Source: Flavobacterium sp. 102 (GTDB lineage Bacteria > Bacteroidota > Bacteroidia > Flavobacteriales > Flavobacteriaceae). Taken from it: 64,000 nt of DNA. Positions 29,880 to 38,437 of the stretch are shown one piece after another (the first letter of the stretch is position 1; every line of letters begins with the position of its first letter). The position numbers and the translations under genes were made by a program. The stretch is taken from NCBI RefSeq assembly GCF_003634615.1, contig NZ_RBKX01000001.1:558001-622000 (forward strand), written 5' to 3'. The notes beneath the pieces are model-generated. The model did not search any database, was not told where the DNA came from, and saw only the letters and a program-made list of their open reading frames with translations.

Positions 29880-30260
29880 ATGGTAGAAGAAAAATTAAGA
29901 TACTCAGATGCTGATTTAGCAGAGTTCAAAGAAATTATTTTAGCGAAAATTGAAAAAGCAAAAGCCGATTTAGACTTGATAAAAAGCGCCTATATGAATG
30001 ATTTAAACAACGGTACTGATGACACATCGCCTACGTTTAAAGCTTTCGAAGAAGGAAGCGAAACCATGTCAAAAGAAGCCAACTCTCAATTAGCAATTCG
30101 CCAAGAGAAGTTTATTCGCGATTTAAAAAATGCGCTTTTCCGTGTGGAAAACAAAACTTACGGTGTTTGCAAAGTAACCGGTAAGCTGATTTCAAAAGAA
30201 AGATTGAAAATAGTTCCTCACGCGACTATGAGTATAGAAGCTAAAAATTTACAACGATAA
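29880..30260 (+). CDS. TraR/DksA-family protein with degenerate zinc finger
   Basis: 126 residues. N-terminal coiled-coil helices (about 12-85) and a C-terminal DksA-like finger region YGVCKVTGKLISKERLKIVPHATMS. The family normally has four zinc cysteines (CxxC and CxxC); here only one of the four positions is Cys, the others being T, H/A or S, so zinc is probably not bound in the usual way. DksA proteins bind in the RNA-polymerase secondary channel and modulate transcription with ppGpp. Follows ileS by 12 nt and precedes a strong terminator. Confidence 0.88.
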   Translation: MVEEKLRYSDADLAEFKEIILAKIEKAKADLDLIKSAYMNDLNNGTDDTSPTFKAFEEGSETMSKEANSQLAIRQEKFIRDLKNALFRVENKTYGVCKVTGKLISKERLKIVPHATMSIEAKNLQR

Positions 30261-30282
30261 TAGATAATACTTTACCAAGTAT

Positions 30283-30312
30283 AAAAAAGCCCCGATAAAT
30301 CGGGGCTTTTTT
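30283..30312. terminator. Bidirectional terminator between the DksA-like gene and the LVIVD lipoprotein gene
   Basis: Perfect stem aaaaaagccccga / tcggggctttttt around a taaa loop. Its right edge is 2 nt from the stop of the opposing gene. Confidence 0.92.
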
Positions 30313-30314
30313 AA

Positions 30315-31559
30315 TTATAAATCTATTTCGCTTATCGGCGTCAAAGTGAAATTCGGACCGTAACTGTATTGGGTTATGTGATTATTACCAACCACAATCA
30401 AATGACTGTCCAATGGAATAATGTCTTTTACATTGATTGGATACGTGTTTTCTAAAGTAAGATTAGTGCTATTGACAGCATTAAAAACCTTTAAACCATT
30501 GTTTCCGCAACCTACATACAAAACGCCGTTTTTAATTCCCAAACCATAAGGTTCATCAAGTAAATACGTAGAAAGCAAAGTTGGAGCAGCAATATCGGTC
30601 ACATCAATTACGTTAATTTGATCGTCAATGGCACCACAAGAAGAACCGCCTCGAACTGTAATATAAGCCGTATTTCCATAAACGACAACCGGATCACAAG
30701 CCGTAGCATGAGAAAATCCGGAAACAAAAAAGGGATTAAATTCATCTTCCGCATCAACGGTATACATTCCGGTGGTAGAACCAACAAATAAAATTTCTTT
30801 TTGGATGAATAAAGTTTCAAATACACCACCGCCAAACCATTGGGTCATATAAACTTCTTTGTCAAAAAAAGCATTAACCGGATTGGCTATATTGAAAACA
30901 TTCAACTTATAAGCATCAATCGTGTAAAGCGCATCGCCATTAATTTGAAAACGTGCATAAGAACCTCCGGTGCCAATATTCCCACCATTAGCACTTTCAA
31001 AGGAAGCCAAAGCATCATTTGCTAAAGTTATAAATTCGCCTTCCGGTCTGTTTCTCATTTGAATGTCAAACCCGGTGATGATTTCGTCGCCTGTCGGATA
31101 AACAGTGTAATCATAAAACTCAGCCTCTTGGGGAAAAGTTGGGGAAAAAGCAATACTATTTTCAATGGTTCTAACCAAAGTAATATTTTGGATATTAGAA
31201 ATATCAAAAACCAACAAATCCACAAAATTGTCAGCATAGAGGTAATTCCCTTTTACAGAAATATCATGAACACCATCCAAATTGATAAAGGCAATATTCA
31301 CCGGAGAAGCCGGATTGGTATTATTAAATATGTGAACGCCTGATTCTTGAGCAATGTAAAAAAGATAATCTTCTGTTACATAAATTTTTCCGTCCGATTG
31401 GGTTTGTCTTGCCGCTGTAACTGATACATCAGCTCTGATGTCGGCTAAAGATTTTACTGTTGGAACCGCGAATTTTGCCAATTCAGCATTGTCGTCATTG
31501 TCACAAGAGACTGCGAAAATTGAAAAAAAGAAAAGGAGGAGTAAATAAGATTTTTTCAT
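30315..31559 (-). CDS. LVIVD-repeat lipoprotein
   Basis: 414 residues. Lipoprotein signal MKKSYLLLLFFFSIFAVSC, with acidic DNDDN after the lipidated Cys19, an outer-membrane or surface sorting signal in flavobacteria. The rest is a beta-propeller-like series of LVIVD-type repeats, each of a sensing strand followed by a naming strand (GNYLYADNFVDLLVFDISN, GNTAYITVRGG, INVIDVTDIAAPTLLSTY, GVLYVGCGNNGLKVF). Ligand unknown. Transcribed alone; the frame is complete and ends at the shared terminator. Confidence 0.85.
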   Translation of the reverse strand: MKKSYLLLLFFFSIFAVSCDNDDNAELAKFAVPTVKSLADIRADVSVTAARQTQSDGKIYVTEDYLFYIAQESGVHIFNNTNPASPVNIAFINLDGVHDISVKGNYLYADNFVDLLVFDISNIQNITLVRTIENSIAFSPTFPQEAEFYDYTVYPTGDEIITGFDIQMRNRPEGEFITLANDALASFESANGGNIGTGGSYARFQINGDALYTIDAYKLNVFNIANPVNAFFDKEVYMTQWFGGGVFETLFIQKEILFVGSTTGMYTVDAEDEFNPFFVSGFSHATACDPVVVYGNTAYITVRGGSSCGAIDDQINVIDVTDIAAPTLLSTYLLDEPYGLGIKNGVLYVGCGNNGLKVFNAVNSTNLTLENTYPINVKDIIPLDSHLIVVGNNHITQYSYGPNFTLTPISEIDL

Positions 31560-31719
31560 ATCAATAGTTTTATTGGTTACTGTTTTCTTGTGGATGCTAA
31601 AAAACAGATTTGGTTGCTTCCAAGAGTAAAATTAACGATTCTTTTGTTACCATTTGTAAAATGTATAGTATGAGATTTATAACTAAAAAAATATTATGTT
31701 TTTTATGTAATAATATTGT

Positions 31720-31727
31720 TATTTTTG
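31720..31727 (+). promoter_or_regulatory. Bacteroidota -7 box for lspA
   Basis: TATTTTTG fits TAnnTTTG, 20 nt before the lspA start codon. Confidence 0.55.
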
Positions 31728-31746
31728 CGCCAATAAAACCCGAAGA

Positions 31747-32376
31747 ATGTCATTACGCAATTCCATTTTAATCATCGCTGTTATTTTATTGATCGATCAA
31801 TTTACCAAGATTTATATCAAAACCAATTTTGTTTATGGTGAAGCGGGTCAAATTGACATCACCAATTGGTTTAAAATATTGCTGATTGAAAACGAAGGGA
31901 TGGCATGGGGAACAAAAATTCCGGGAGAATACGGTAAATTATTTCTAACGCTTTTCAGAATTTTAGCAGTTTTCGGAATTGGATATTGGTTGTATGATGC
32001 CAGTACCAAACACAGTTCAAGATATTTAATGGTTGCCATTGCTTTGATATTTGCAGGTGCTGCCGGAAATATAATCGATTCTGTTTTCTACGGTGTTATT
32101 TTTGATGACAGCTACGGCCATTTATCAACCATGTTCTCTGACCAACCTTATGGCACTTGGTTTCATGGAAAAGTAGTCGACATGCTATACTTCCCGATTA
32201 TCGAAGGACACTTTCCGGATTGGTTACCCATTTGGGGCGGACAACCTTTCAAATTCTTCAATGCCATTTTCAACATAGCCGATATGGCGATTTCAACCGG
32301 TGTTGGTATTTTGATTGTTTTCAATAAAAAGGCTTTCGCCAAAAAAACGGCTATCGAAAACTATACAGAGTCATAG
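31747..32376 (+). CDS. lspA: Lipoprotein signal peptidase II
   Basis: 209 residues, aspartic membrane protease that removes the signal peptide from prolipoproteins at the inner membrane. About four hydrophobic helices. The catalytic regions are visible: AGAAGNIIDSVFYG and VVDMLYFP (first Asp), and FNAIFNIADMAISTGV (second Asp). Longer than the 160-170 residues of proteobacterial LspA owing to an insertion between the third and fourth helices (FDDSYGHLSTMFSDQ region), usual for flavobacteria. Its 3' end overlaps the opposing folate gene by 26 nt. Confidence 0.95.
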   Translation: MSLRNSILIIAVILLIDQFTKIYIKTNFVYGEAGQIDITNWFKILLIENEGMAWGTKIPGEYGKLFLTLFRILAVFGIGYWLYDASTKHSSRYLMVAIALIFAGAAGNIIDSVFYGVIFDDSYGHLSTMFSDQPYGTWFHGKVVDMLYFPIIEGHFPDWLPIWGGQPFKFFNAIFNIADMAISTGVGILIVFNKKAFAKKTAIENYTES

Positions 32377-32917
32377 GCGTTATACAATAATCCAAACGAA
32401 TATCAATTACCGAAACATCTTCTATTGAATCTTCTGGTTCAAAGAACGACAAACCTATTTTGACCACATCTTCTTTGCATTGAGATAAAAAATTATCGTA
32501 AAATCCTTTGCCATAACCTACTCGATTTCCCTTTGCATCATAAGCCAAAAGCGGTACAAAAACCACGTCAATTTTTGAAGTGGGCACTTCTATTCCATCA
32601 ACGGGTTCATAAATATTATACTCGTTTTTTTGAAACTTGGTATTGTCTGTTAACAAATAGTTGGTCATTTCGAGTGTTTCAAAATTGCTTTTAGCGACCA
32701 CAATTTCTTTGTCTTTTCCCGCTAAAATTTGCAACACAAACTCGGTATCGATTTCCTTTTGTTCTTCAATAGTCAGAAACAAATGAAAATAAGTGTTGTC
32801 CCAAACATCTAATTGCAACAACCGATTGGCAATCGCCAAACTTTTATCTTCCAATTCTTCTTGAGATAATCGCTGGCGAAGTTCTTTGTATTTTTTGCGT
32901 AAGTCTTTTTTAAGCAT
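32351..32917 (-). CDS. 5-formyltetrahydrofolate cyclo-ligase
   Basis: 188 residues. Converts 5-formyl-THF to 5,10-methenyl-THF with ATP. Family signatures: the N-terminal basic helix LKKDLRKKYKELRQ and the C-terminal nucleotide/folate loop VVFVPLLAYDAKGNRVGYGKGFYDNFL, followed by IGLSFF. Its start overlaps the end of the upstream decarboxylase gene by 8 nt, suggesting translational coupling, and its end overlaps lspA by 26 nt in antisense orientation. Confidence 0.93.
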   Translation of the reverse strand: MLKKDLRKKYKELRQRLSQEELEDKSLAIANRLLQLDVWDNTYFHLFLTIEEQKEIDTEFVLQILAGKDKEIVVAKSNFETLEMTNYLLTDNTKFQKNEYNIYEPVDGIEVPTSKIDVVFVPLLAYDAKGNRVGYGKGFYDNFLSQCKEDVVKIGLSFFEPEDSIEDVSVIDIRLDYCITPMTLYSFR

Positions 32918-34148
32918 AATTAATAACCGTCAAATCTTCTATAAAAGTAGTCAAATGTTCTACTTCTACATGATCCATCAACACAATTTTGTACCACTTG
33001 TTGTTGCCGTCATGTTGTTGTGGCACTAAATCGTATTTTTCGGCTATTTTTTCGGGAATATACTCCGCTTTAATCGTCACTATATTCATAAATGGCTCAC
33101 GGAAATACTGAATATTCATCGCGTCCAATTGGTTACACAAAAATTGTGTACGCATTTGCAAGACACTAACTTTCTCAAACCAACCGTTGGGTCCATAAGT
33201 GAATAGTATCATCCAAACCGCCACAGCATTAGCTCCGCTTCGACTTCCGCATAATGTTAAATCCATACCTTCTACGTATTCGGCTTCTTTGGTCAGCACG
33301 TTTTCGATATAGCCTTTTCGGCAAATAAAAACACCGGTTCCGTAGGGTGCTTGTAACATTTTATGCGCATCAATAGTGATGGAACTAATCTTCGGATTGC
33401 TAAAATTAATCACCGATTCCTGATTGCTGAACGGATAAACAAAACCACCGTAAGCTCCGTCAATATGCAATTTATACTGTAAATGATGTCTATCAAAAAC
33501 TTCAATATAATCTTCCGGATTGTCAACTGAGCCAAACATGGTGGTTCCCATATTGGAAACCGCAATGAAATATTTTTTCCCTTCTTTTTGAGCAGTAAGA
33601 ACCATTTGGTCCAATACATTTCTATCAATTGAACGCGTGTCAAAATCTACCGGGATTTTTAGCCAATCCAATTGTAACACGTTAGAAGCTTTCGGGATTG
33701 AATAATGGGTATCTTCTGAAGAAATTATAGCAATCTCTTCTCCTTTTGCTTCAAAATTATTGATGAAATAATTGCGAAACATCCAAATCGCTTGAATATT
33801 AGCTTCGGTTCCGCCGGGCGAAATATAACCGTCAAAAGAATCTATTTCTGCTTTAAAAATATCAACCGCAATAACGTCTAAAACTTCTCGTTCTATGTCG
33901 TGCGTTCCGCTAAATGCCTTTTCAGAAGTGCCAAAAGTGTGACAACCGATATTGTTCGGATTTGCCACATAAGTTTGCAAAATAAGCGCATCTTTTAAAA
34001 ATGGTGCGTCGTCATTAAATACTCTGCTGTCTAATTTTGATGCAGGATATCCTAATGAAATGTCTTTTGAAAAATTGACATTAGACCGCAATGCCTTTTC
34101 AATACGATCCTTTCTTCGGTCGTTGGTGAGTTTCTTCCAGAATTTCAT
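32910..34148 (-). CDS. Pyridoxal-phosphate-dependent decarboxylase (group II)
   Basis: 412 residues from the ATG at 34148 (MKFWKKLTNDRRKDR); an ATG six codons upstream is possible. Fold-type I PLP enzyme of the group II amino-acid decarboxylase family: YISPGGTEANIQAIW, the aspartate segment HIDGAYGGFVYPF, and the Schiff-base lysine in ITIDAHKMLQAPYGTGVF. Related enzymes act on glutamate, histidine, tyrosine or cysteine-sulfinate; the substrate cannot be read here. The next gene in the transcript overlaps it by 8 nt. Confidence 0.88.
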   Translation of the reverse strand: MKFWKKLTNDRRKDRIEKALRSNVNFSKDISLGYPASKLDSRVFNDDAPFLKDALILQTYVANPNNIGCHTFGTSEKAFSGTHDIEREVLDVIAVDIFKAEIDSFDGYISPGGTEANIQAIWMFRNYFINNFEAKGEEIAIISSEDTHYSIPKASNVLQLDWLKIPVDFDTRSIDRNVLDQMVLTAQKEGKKYFIAVSNMGTTMFGSVDNPEDYIEVFDRHHLQYKLHIDGAYGGFVYPFSNQESVINFSNPKISSITIDAHKMLQAPYGTGVFICRKGYIENVLTKEAEYVEGMDLTLCGSRSGANAVAVWMILFTYGPNGWFEKVSVLQMRTQFLCNQLDAMNIQYFREPFMNIVTIKAEYIPEKIAEKYDLVPQQHDGNNKWYKIVLMDHVEVEHLTTFIEDLTVINYA

Positions 34149-34241
34149 ACCTAAAATTTTTATCAAAACTAAGGCTTAGTCTCCTCAAAAAACATGATAA
34201 ATGTTAGGCTTTTCGTCTCTTGCTTTTATGGAGATTTCCGT

Positions 34242-34249
34242 TAACTTTG
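34242..34249 (+). promoter_or_regulatory. Bacteroidota -7 box directly before uvrC
   Basis: TAACTTTG matches TAnnTTTG and lies only 6 nt before the preferred uvrC ATG (34255). If used, the mRNA would start at or within a few nucleotides of the start codon. Confidence 0.45.
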
Positions 34250-34254
34250 TTTTT

Positions 34255-36051
34255 ATGGAAATCCCTTCTATAGAACTACAATTGCAAACCTTGCCGGATA
34301 GTCCGGGTGTGTATCAATATTATGATAAAGACGCAAAAATTCTATATGTTGGCAAAGCCAAAAACCTAAAAAAAAGAGTTACTTCTTATTTCAACAAACT
34401 CCACGATAACGCCAAAACAAATGTGTTGGTCAAAAAGATTGTAGAAATCAAACACATCGTCGTTTCCTCAGAAGCCGATGCCCTTTTGCTGGAAAACAAC
34501 CTCATCAAAAAACTACAACCTCGTTATAACGTATTACTCAAAGATGACAAAACCTATCCTTGGATTTGCATCAAAAAAGAACCGTTTTCAAGAATATTCC
34601 CAACGCGAAGAATGGTCAAAGACGGCTCGGAATATTTTGGTCCGTATACCAATTTCAAAACGGTCAATACGATTTTAGATTTAATCAAAGAATTGTATCC
34701 GTTGCGAACTTGCAATTATGATTTAAACGATGCCAATATCAAATCGGGCAAATACAAAGTGTGTTTGGAATACCATATCGGCAATTGCAAAGGGCCGTGT
34801 GAAGGTTATGAAACATTGGAACATTACCAAAAGCAAGTCGATGCCATCCGTGAAATCCTAAAAGGCAATTTCAAAGACAGTTTGCGCGATTTCAAAAGAC
34901 TGATGCAAGAATTGGCTGCCGAAATGAAGTTCGAAGCCGCTCAAAAAATCAAAGAAAAAATAGAAGTTTTAGAAAATTACCAATCGCGTTCCACGATTTT
35001 AAACCCAAAAATTTCGAATGTAGATGTTTTTTCAATCGTTTCAGATGAAACAATGGCGTATGTCAATTTCCTTCAAATAGCACACGGTGCAATCATTCGG
35101 TCACATACTCTGGAGCTCAAAAAGAAATTAGACGAAAGCGACGAAGAATTGTTAGAGCTTGCTGTAGTTGAACTCAGAGAACGTTTTCATTTGACCACTA
35201 GGGAAATTATTTTGCCTTTTGAATTGGATTTTGGTGCTACAATAAAAGTTACCGTACCACAACTCGGCGATAAAAAACAAATATTAGAACTGTCGCAACG
35301 CAATGCAAAATACCAACGTTTGGAACAACTCAAGCAAATCCAAATTGTAGATCCGGAACGCCATACCAACCGAATTATGGCGCAAATGCAAAAAGATTTA
35401 CGCCTTTCGACTGAACCTCGACATATAGAATGTTTTGATAATTCGAATATTCAAGGAACAAATCCCGTTTCGGCCTGTGTGGTTTTTAAAGACGGAAAGC
35501 CAAGCAAAAAAGACTATCGCCATTTCAATATCAAAACCGTTGAAGGTCCGAATGACTTTGCTTCGATGGAAGAAGTCGTTTATCGCAGATACAAACGCCT
35601 ACTCGACGAAAACCAATCGTTACCACAACTCATCATCATTGACGGTGGAAAAGGGCAATTGTCTTCAGCATTGAAAAGTATAGACGATTTAGGTTTGCGA
35701 GGAAAAATCGCCATTATCGGCATTGCCAAAAGATTGGAAGAGTTGTTTTATCCCGGCGATTCAGTGCCGTTGTATTTGGATAAAAAAAGTGAAACACTCA
35801 AAATCATCCAGCATTTGCGAAACGAAGCGCATCGATTCGGGATTACGCACCATCGGGACAAACGCAGTAAATCGGCTTTGCAAACCACCATTGAAACTAT
35901 TCCTAGCATTGGTGAAAAAACCATGTTAACATTAATAAAACATTTTAAAAGTGTTAAAAGATTGAAATTAGCCACTGAAAAAGAAATATCAGCGGTTGTA
36001 GGTGTGTCAAAAGCCAAAAAAATTTCCGAATTTTACCAAAAAGAACAATAA
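34255..36051 (+). CDS. uvrC: Excinuclease ABC subunit C
   Basis: 598 residues from the ATG at 34255 (MEIPSIELQLQTLPDSPGVYQYYD), which gives the usual UvrC N-terminus; upstream in-frame ATGs at 34201 and 34228 add only unconserved residues. GIY-YIG nuclease domain (GVYQYYDKDAKILYVGKAKNLKKR), UVR motif (AAQKIKEKIEVLE), RNase H-like C-terminal nuclease (ECFDNSNIQGTNPVSACVVF, IIDGGKGQLSSAL) and helix-hairpin-helix end (IPSIGEKTMLTLIKHF). Makes the dual incision in nucleotide excision repair. The stop overlaps the next start (TAATG). Confidence 0.96.
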   Translation: MEIPSIELQLQTLPDSPGVYQYYDKDAKILYVGKAKNLKKRVTSYFNKLHDNAKTNVLVKKIVEIKHIVVSSEADALLLENNLIKKLQPRYNVLLKDDKTYPWICIKKEPFSRIFPTRRMVKDGSEYFGPYTNFKTVNTILDLIKELYPLRTCNYDLNDANIKSGKYKVCLEYHIGNCKGPCEGYETLEHYQKQVDAIREILKGNFKDSLRDFKRLMQELAAEMKFEAAQKIKEKIEVLENYQSRSTILNPKISNVDVFSIVSDETMAYVNFLQIAHGAIIRSHTLELKKKLDESDEELLELAVVELRERFHLTTREIILPFELDFGATIKVTVPQLGDKKQILELSQRNAKYQRLEQLKQIQIVDPERHTNRIMAQMQKDLRLSTEPRHIECFDNSNIQGTNPVSACVVFKDGKPSKKDYRHFNIKTVEGPNDFASMEEVVYRRYKRLLDENQSLPQLIIIDGGKGQLSSALKSIDDLGLRGKIAIIGIAKRLEELFYPGDSVPLYLDKKSETLKIIQHLRNEAHRFGITHHRDKRSKSALQTTIETIPSIGEKTMLTLIKHFKSVKRLKLATEKEISAVVGVSKAKKISEFYQKEQ

Positions 36052-38348
36052 TGTATAAAGAGCCATTAGCCATTAGCCAAAAGCCATTAGTCGCCTGCCA
36101 AAAGCGAAACATTATCGTTAAAAAAACTCTTTCTGTTGCCTACTGCCTATTGCCAATTGCTTTTTTACTATTGCCAATTGCCTTAAAAGCACAAGATTCA
36201 ACCAAAACCAAAAAACCAAAAATTGGCTTGGTACTTAGTGGTGGTGGCGCCAAAGGATTTGCTCATATTGGTGTGTTGAAAGTTTTAGAGGAAAACGGCA
36301 TTAAAATAGATTACATAGGCGGAACCAGTATGGGTGCGGTTGTTGGCGGTTTATATGCTTCAGGTTATAGCGCTACGCAAATTGACTCTATCTTTTACAA
36401 TACCGATTTCGACGAATTATTACAAGATTATATTCCGCGTTCTTCCAAGAGCTTTTACGAAAAGCGAAACGATGAAATGTATGCGATTTCGTTACCTTTT
36501 CACAAATTCAAAATCGGAATTCCAATAGCGCTTTCCAAAGGAATGTACAATTATAATTTATTGTCAAAATTGATCCACAACGTTAGACATGTTAGCGATT
36601 TCAGCAAATTACCCATTCCGTTTTTGTGTGTAGCCACCGACATCGAAACCGGTGAAGCCATAATATTGAAAGAAGGTTATTTGGCGCAAGCCTTATTGGC
36701 AAGTTCGGCATTTCCTTCCTTATTTTCTCCTGTAGAAATCGATGGTAAGTTACTTATTGACGGCGGTGTGGTCAATAATTATCCGGCAGAAGAAGTCCGA
36801 AAAATGGGCGCCGATATTATCATAGGTGTCGATGTTCAGGACGATTTGAAGAATCGAGATGCGTTGAAAGATGCGACTCGAATTCTGGTACAAATCACCA
36901 ATTTGGACATGATTAAAAGCATGAACGAAAAAAAGAGAATTACGGATATTTATATCAAACCCGATATTTCCAACTATGGCGTAATTTCCTTTGATGATGG
37001 AAGAGAGATTATTAAAAAAGGAGAAATTGCAGCCCTATTCGAGATTGATAAAATCAAACGTTTGGCCGATTCAACCCAAACTTATAAACTCAACAATCAC
37101 AGTGTTAAGCAAGACTCTTTGTTTATTAAAAGTATCAGCCTCAACAAATTGGACAATTATACCAGAGCTTATATACTTGGGAAATTGCGTTTTAAAAATG
37201 GGACAAAAATCAGTTATGACGATTTGAAAACCGGTGTGAATAACATCAATGCTACCCAAAACTTCAGTAGAATCAGTTACACTATCGAACCTTATCAAGG
37301 AGCTGATGAATTGAAATTAAGCCTAACCGAAAATCCAACCAAAACTTTTTTGAAATTCGGTTTGCATTACGACGGTTTGTACAAAAGCGCCCTTTTGACT
37401 AATATTACGCAAAAGAAATCACTCTTTAAGAACGATGTAGTATCTCTGGATATTGGTCTTGGTGATAACATTCGGTATAATCTGGATTACTATATCGACA
37501 ATGGTTTTTATTGGAGTTTTGGCATCAAATCAAGATACAATCAATTCAATCGCAATGTAGAAACTGATTTTAGAAATGGTGAAATCCTGAATCAATTGGG
37601 CTTAAACAGCATCAATATGGACTTTTCAGACTTCACCAATCAAGCTTATATGCAAACGGTTTTTATTCAAAAATTTTTAATTGGCGCCGGTGTCGAATGG
37701 AAATATTTGAAAATTCGAACTGACAACTTAAGTGAGGTCAATCCAACTTTTGAAAAAAGTTCTTATGCTAGTGTATTTGGGTATGCCAAATATGATTCTT
37801 TTGACAACAAACTATTTCCTAAAAAAGGTTGGTTTTTCTCAGGTGACGTCCAATCTTTTCTGTATTCTTCTGATTATACAAGAGAATTTAACCGTTACTC
37901 GATTGCTAAGGGAGAAATAGGCATTGTCAAAACATTTTACAAAAAAGCCACAGTAAAATTGCAATCTGATTTAGGCTTTGTCTTTGGAAATGACAGTGTT
38001 CATTTCTTTGATTTTGTATTGGGTGGTTACGGTTATAATACCATCAATAACTTTAAGCACTTCTATGGTTACGATTTTTTAAGTCTTTCCGCCGATAGTT
38101 ATATTAAGTCGTGCATCACTTTTGATTATGAGTTTTTTAAAAAAAACCACGTCAATTTTGCCGCCAACTTTGCCAATGTGGAAGATGATTTGTTCAGAAC
38201 CGGCAATTGGCTTTCGAAACCAACCTATAACGGTTACGCCATTGGCTATGCCTTAGAATCTGTAATCGGACCGGTTGAAGTAAAATACTCTTGGTCTCCC
38301 GAGTTGACTAAAGGATTTACCTTCATCAGTGTTGGATTTTGGTTCTAA
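36051..38348 (+). CDS. Patatin-like phospholipase fused to an outer-membrane barrel
   Basis: 765 residues. Odd N-terminus: about 22 polar residues, then a hydrophobic signal segment TLSVAYCLLPIAFLLLPIAL ending KAQ, encoded by iterated tgccaattgc-like DNA. Patatin domain about 60-260: oxyanion SGGGAKGFAHIG, nucleophile GTSMG (S93) and Asp in DGGVV (D237). Then a POTRA-like segment (about 340-430) and a C-terminal 16-strand-type surface-antigen barrel (FLKFGLHYDG to GFTFISVGFWF). Same plan as PlpD-type V secreted lipases, but in Bacteroidota it is often kept on the outer membrane. The start codon overlaps the uvrC stop, so translation is probably coupled. Confidence 0.9.
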   Translation: MYKEPLAISQKPLVACQKRNIIVKKTLSVAYCLLPIAFLLLPIALKAQDSTKTKKPKIGLVLSGGGAKGFAHIGVLKVLEENGIKIDYIGGTSMGAVVGGLYASGYSATQIDSIFYNTDFDELLQDYIPRSSKSFYEKRNDEMYAISLPFHKFKIGIPIALSKGMYNYNLLSKLIHNVRHVSDFSKLPIPFLCVATDIETGEAIILKEGYLAQALLASSAFPSLFSPVEIDGKLLIDGGVVNNYPAEEVRKMGADIIIGVDVQDDLKNRDALKDATRILVQITNLDMIKSMNEKKRITDIYIKPDISNYGVISFDDGREIIKKGEIAALFEIDKIKRLADSTQTYKLNNHSVKQDSLFIKSISLNKLDNYTRAYILGKLRFKNGTKISYDDLKTGVNNINATQNFSRISYTIEPYQGADELKLSLTENPTKTFLKFGLHYDGLYKSALLTNITQKKSLFKNDVVSLDIGLGDNIRYNLDYYIDNGFYWSFGIKSRYNQFNRNVETDFRNGEILNQLGLNSINMDFSDFTNQAYMQTVFIQKFLIGAGVEWKYLKIRTDNLSEVNPTFEKSSYASVFGYAKYDSFDNKLFPKKGWFFSGDVQSFLYSSDYTREFNRYSIAKGEIGIVKTFYKKATVKLQSDLGFVFGNDSVHFFDFVLGGYGYNTINNFKHFYGYDFLSLSADSYIKSCITFDYEFFKKNHVNFAANFANVEDDLFRTGNWLSKPTYNGYAIGYALESVIGPVEVKYSWSPELTKGFTFISVGFWF
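36057..36190. repeat. Iterated gccattagcc / gccaattgcc words inside the patatin 5' coding region
   Basis: Left block: agccattagcc, attagccaaaagcc and attagtcgcc words (36059-36105). Right block: gttgcctactgcc, tattgccaattgc and tattgccaattgcc words (36135-36182). The right block encodes the patatin signal peptide. Confidence 0.65.
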
Positions 38349-38437
38349 TGCTGAAATTAACCTTAAAAGCTATTTTTTTGCAGTAGATAATTCATAAAAA
38401 ACTATATTTGAAAAACTTTTAACTAAACTAACTATTT

